Assembly: GCF_031458115.1 (NCBI RefSeq)
Contig: NZ_JAVDXV010000004.1
Span: 248,001 to 312,000 of the forward strand
Source: Pelomonas asaccharophilus_A
Lineage (GTDB): Bacteria; Pseudomonadota; Gammaproteobacteria; Burkholderiales; Burkholderiaceae_C
Direction: 5' to 3'
DNA: 64,000 nt
The position numbers and the translations under genes were made by a program. This document shows, piece after piece, positions 62,992 through 64,000 of this stretch. The notes beneath the pieces are model-generated. The model ran no database searches. It was not told where the DNA came from and was given only the letters and a program-made list of their open reading frames with translations. Position 1 is the stretch's first letter. Each line of letters opens with the position of its first letter.

Positions 62992-63345
62992 ATGAAGATG
63001 CTCATCCGTTGGTTGCTGCTGGCCGGCGCGCTGCTGCTGGTCGCCCATCTCTACCCCGGCGTCGTGGTGACGAGCTTCACATCGGCGCTGATCGCGGCGC
63101 TGGTGCTGGGCCTGCTCAACACCATCGTGCGGCCCATCCTCGTGCTGTTGACGCTGCCCGCCACGCTGCTCACGCTGGGGCTGTTCCTGTTCGTCATCAA
63201 CGCGCTGATGTTCTGGGCCGCCGCCTCGGTGCTGGACGGCCTGGCCGTGACAGGCTTCTGGGCCGCATTGATCGGCTCGCTGATCTACAGCCTGTGCGGC
63301 ATGATCATCGAGGTGGTCGTCGAACGCCTGTTTCCGTCCGACTGA
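62992..63345 (+). CDS. Phage holin family 4 (YvlD-like) membrane protein
   Basis: A 117-residue protein with four hydrophobic helices and the conserved ALVLGLLNTIVRPILVLLTLPATLLTLGLFLFVINALMFW core of the phage_holin_4_2 (YvlD) family. Despite the name these are ordinary chromosomal membrane proteins. The ATG at 62992 is used; an upstream in-frame start at 62932 would lie within the Fur box. It shares the regulatory region with tonB. Confidence 0.85.
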   Translation: MKMLIRWLLLAGALLLVAHLYPGVVVTSFTSALIAALVLGLLNTIVRPILVLLTLPATLLTLGLFLFVINALMFWAAASVLDGLAVTGFWAALIGSLIYSLCGMIIEVVVERLFPSD

Positions 63346-63349
63346 ACGC

Positions 63350-64000
63350 CTAGTTCGGAAGTTCCACGTCGGGAGGGATGTAGCGGCCGCGGTACATCTC
63401 GCCCAGGATGGACTGGCGCTCGTAGACCAGCGTGCGCAGCCGCGCGTCGATGACCGAGGCCTCCACCTGGTCGGCATCGGGGCCGCGCGACTGGCGCAGG
63501 CCGGAGCGCAGGCGGTCGATGGCGCCGTTGAGGTCACCCGCGGCCGCATGCGTCTCGGCGCGCGCGCGGATGGCGCGCAGCGGGTGGCCCAGCTTTTCCC
63601 AGACCAGCGCGAGCTGCGCCCAGGCATACGCATCGTTGGGGCTCAGGCTGACATGCGTCTGCAGCGCGTCAGCCGCTTCACGCAGCGCCGGGCCGGCGCT
63701 GGTGGCCGGGCCCGAGGCCAGGGCCAGACCCACGCGCTGCAACAGCAGCGGCCGGGAGCGTTCGCCGCCCAGCTTGGCCAGCGCGGCGACACCGTCGGCG
63801 GGACGTTCGCGCGCCTGCGCCAGCTCGGCGCGCAGATAGGTCAGCAGCCGGCTGGCCGCGACAGTCTCGCTGGGGCTGGGGTTGAGCAGCTGCAGCGTCA
63901 GCTCGGCGCTGCGCAGCGTCGCGTCGGCACGGTCGAAGTTGCGCAGCTTGATGGACGACAGCGCGGCCGCGTAGCGCGCGCCCAGCTGCTCGTAGCCGCC
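63350..64000 (-). CDS. C-terminal TPR part of a probable M48 peptidase (BepA-like), partial
   Basis: The reading frame is open to the right edge, giving 216 residues of a longer protein. It contains TPR-like helix pairs (LGARYAAALSSIKLRNFDRADATLRSAEL; AYAWAQLALVWEKLGHPLRAIRARAETHAAAGDLNGAIDRLRSGLR) and ends ILGEMYRGRYIPPDVELPN. In BepA/YfgC-type M48 metallopeptidases a TPR tail of this form follows the zinc catalytic domain, and this order and tail style suits them. The catalytic domain lies beyond the window, so the call is inference. Its stop is 5 bp from the convergent gene. Confidence 0.6.
   Translation of the reverse strand, partial: GGYEQLGARYAAALSSIKLRNFDRADATLRSAELTLQLLNPSPSETVAASRLLTYLRAELAQARERPADGVAALAKLGGERSRPLLLQRVGLALASGPATSAGPALREAADALQTHVSLSPNDAYAWAQLALVWEKLGHPLRAIRARAETHAAAGDLNGAIDRLRSGLRQSRGPDADQVEASVIDARLRTLVYERQSILGEMYRGRYIPPDVELPN

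Noticed and set aside
62992..63345. Phage holin as a sign of a prophage
   Set aside because: This family of four-helix proteins is common on chromosomes, and no phage structural, lysis or integrase gene is near.

Overview
The window is high-GC chromosomal DNA from a betaproteobacterium, most likely order Burkholderiales and close to the Roseateles/Mitsuaria/Rubrivivax group. I infer this from gene content and codon bias: a PEP-CTERM protein of the MHFG type, a SWIB protein with a lysine-rich histone-like tail, DUF3565 behind recQ, GTG starts, and TonB-linked iron genes. No taxonomic search was run. No rRNA, tRNA, CRISPR array, transposase or integrase was seen. Genes are dense on both strands, and almost no gap exceeds 300 bp.

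Left part (1-13 kb): regulators (a Crp/Fnr fragment and a LuxR-type protein), a YafJ-type amidotransferase followed by a secreted cyanophycinase, an alpha/beta hydrolase coupled to an acyltransferase-3 membrane protein, a LytS/LytR-type pair, a diguanylate cyclase, and a four-gene MCE lipid transport operon of Mla type (permease, ATPase, MlaD, lipoprotein). From 12.6 to 18.4 kb lie two sensor systems: a NarL-type regulator with its large PAS kinase, and a degenerate receiver coupled to a hybrid kinase.

Middle part (18-34 kb): small envelope proteins, an ECF sigma/anti-sigma pair, an oxidoreductase/MFS pair divergent from an AraC regulator, ssb, a second LytS/LytR-type pair translationally coupled to a GIN-domain envelope protein, slyX, recQ and DUF3565.

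The most unusual gene is at 34835-38362. It encodes one 1175-residue polypeptide joining an unassigned N-terminal domain, a complete DyP-type heme peroxidase, and a C-terminal P450-like domain. The P450-like part keeps the heme cysteine but lacks the usual I-helix acid and a canonical ExxR. By analogy with fungal Ppo oxylipin synthases, this could be a self-contained peroxide-making and peroxide-using enzyme.

Right part (39-64 kb): a secreted pectate lyase, two tandem class III cyclase-type proteins (one fused to an AAA/TPR module), an S9 peptidase divergent from uvrA, an exosortase-substrate protein, a CheY-like protein and a SWIB/histone-like protein. Next comes a Fur-controlled iron locus: tonB-exbB-exbD, a siderophore receptor, piuC, PepSY, DUF2271, DUF4198, apbE and a membrane flavoprotein reductase. 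The DUF2271 protein carries an ApbE flavinylation motif. Together the locus looks like import of ferric siderophore plus electron transfer to reduce it outside the cytoplasm.

A short palindromic repeat ending in TAGGGCCTGTTAACACT occurs in full or in part at three places. At each place its terminal TAG is also the stop codon of the adjoining gene.
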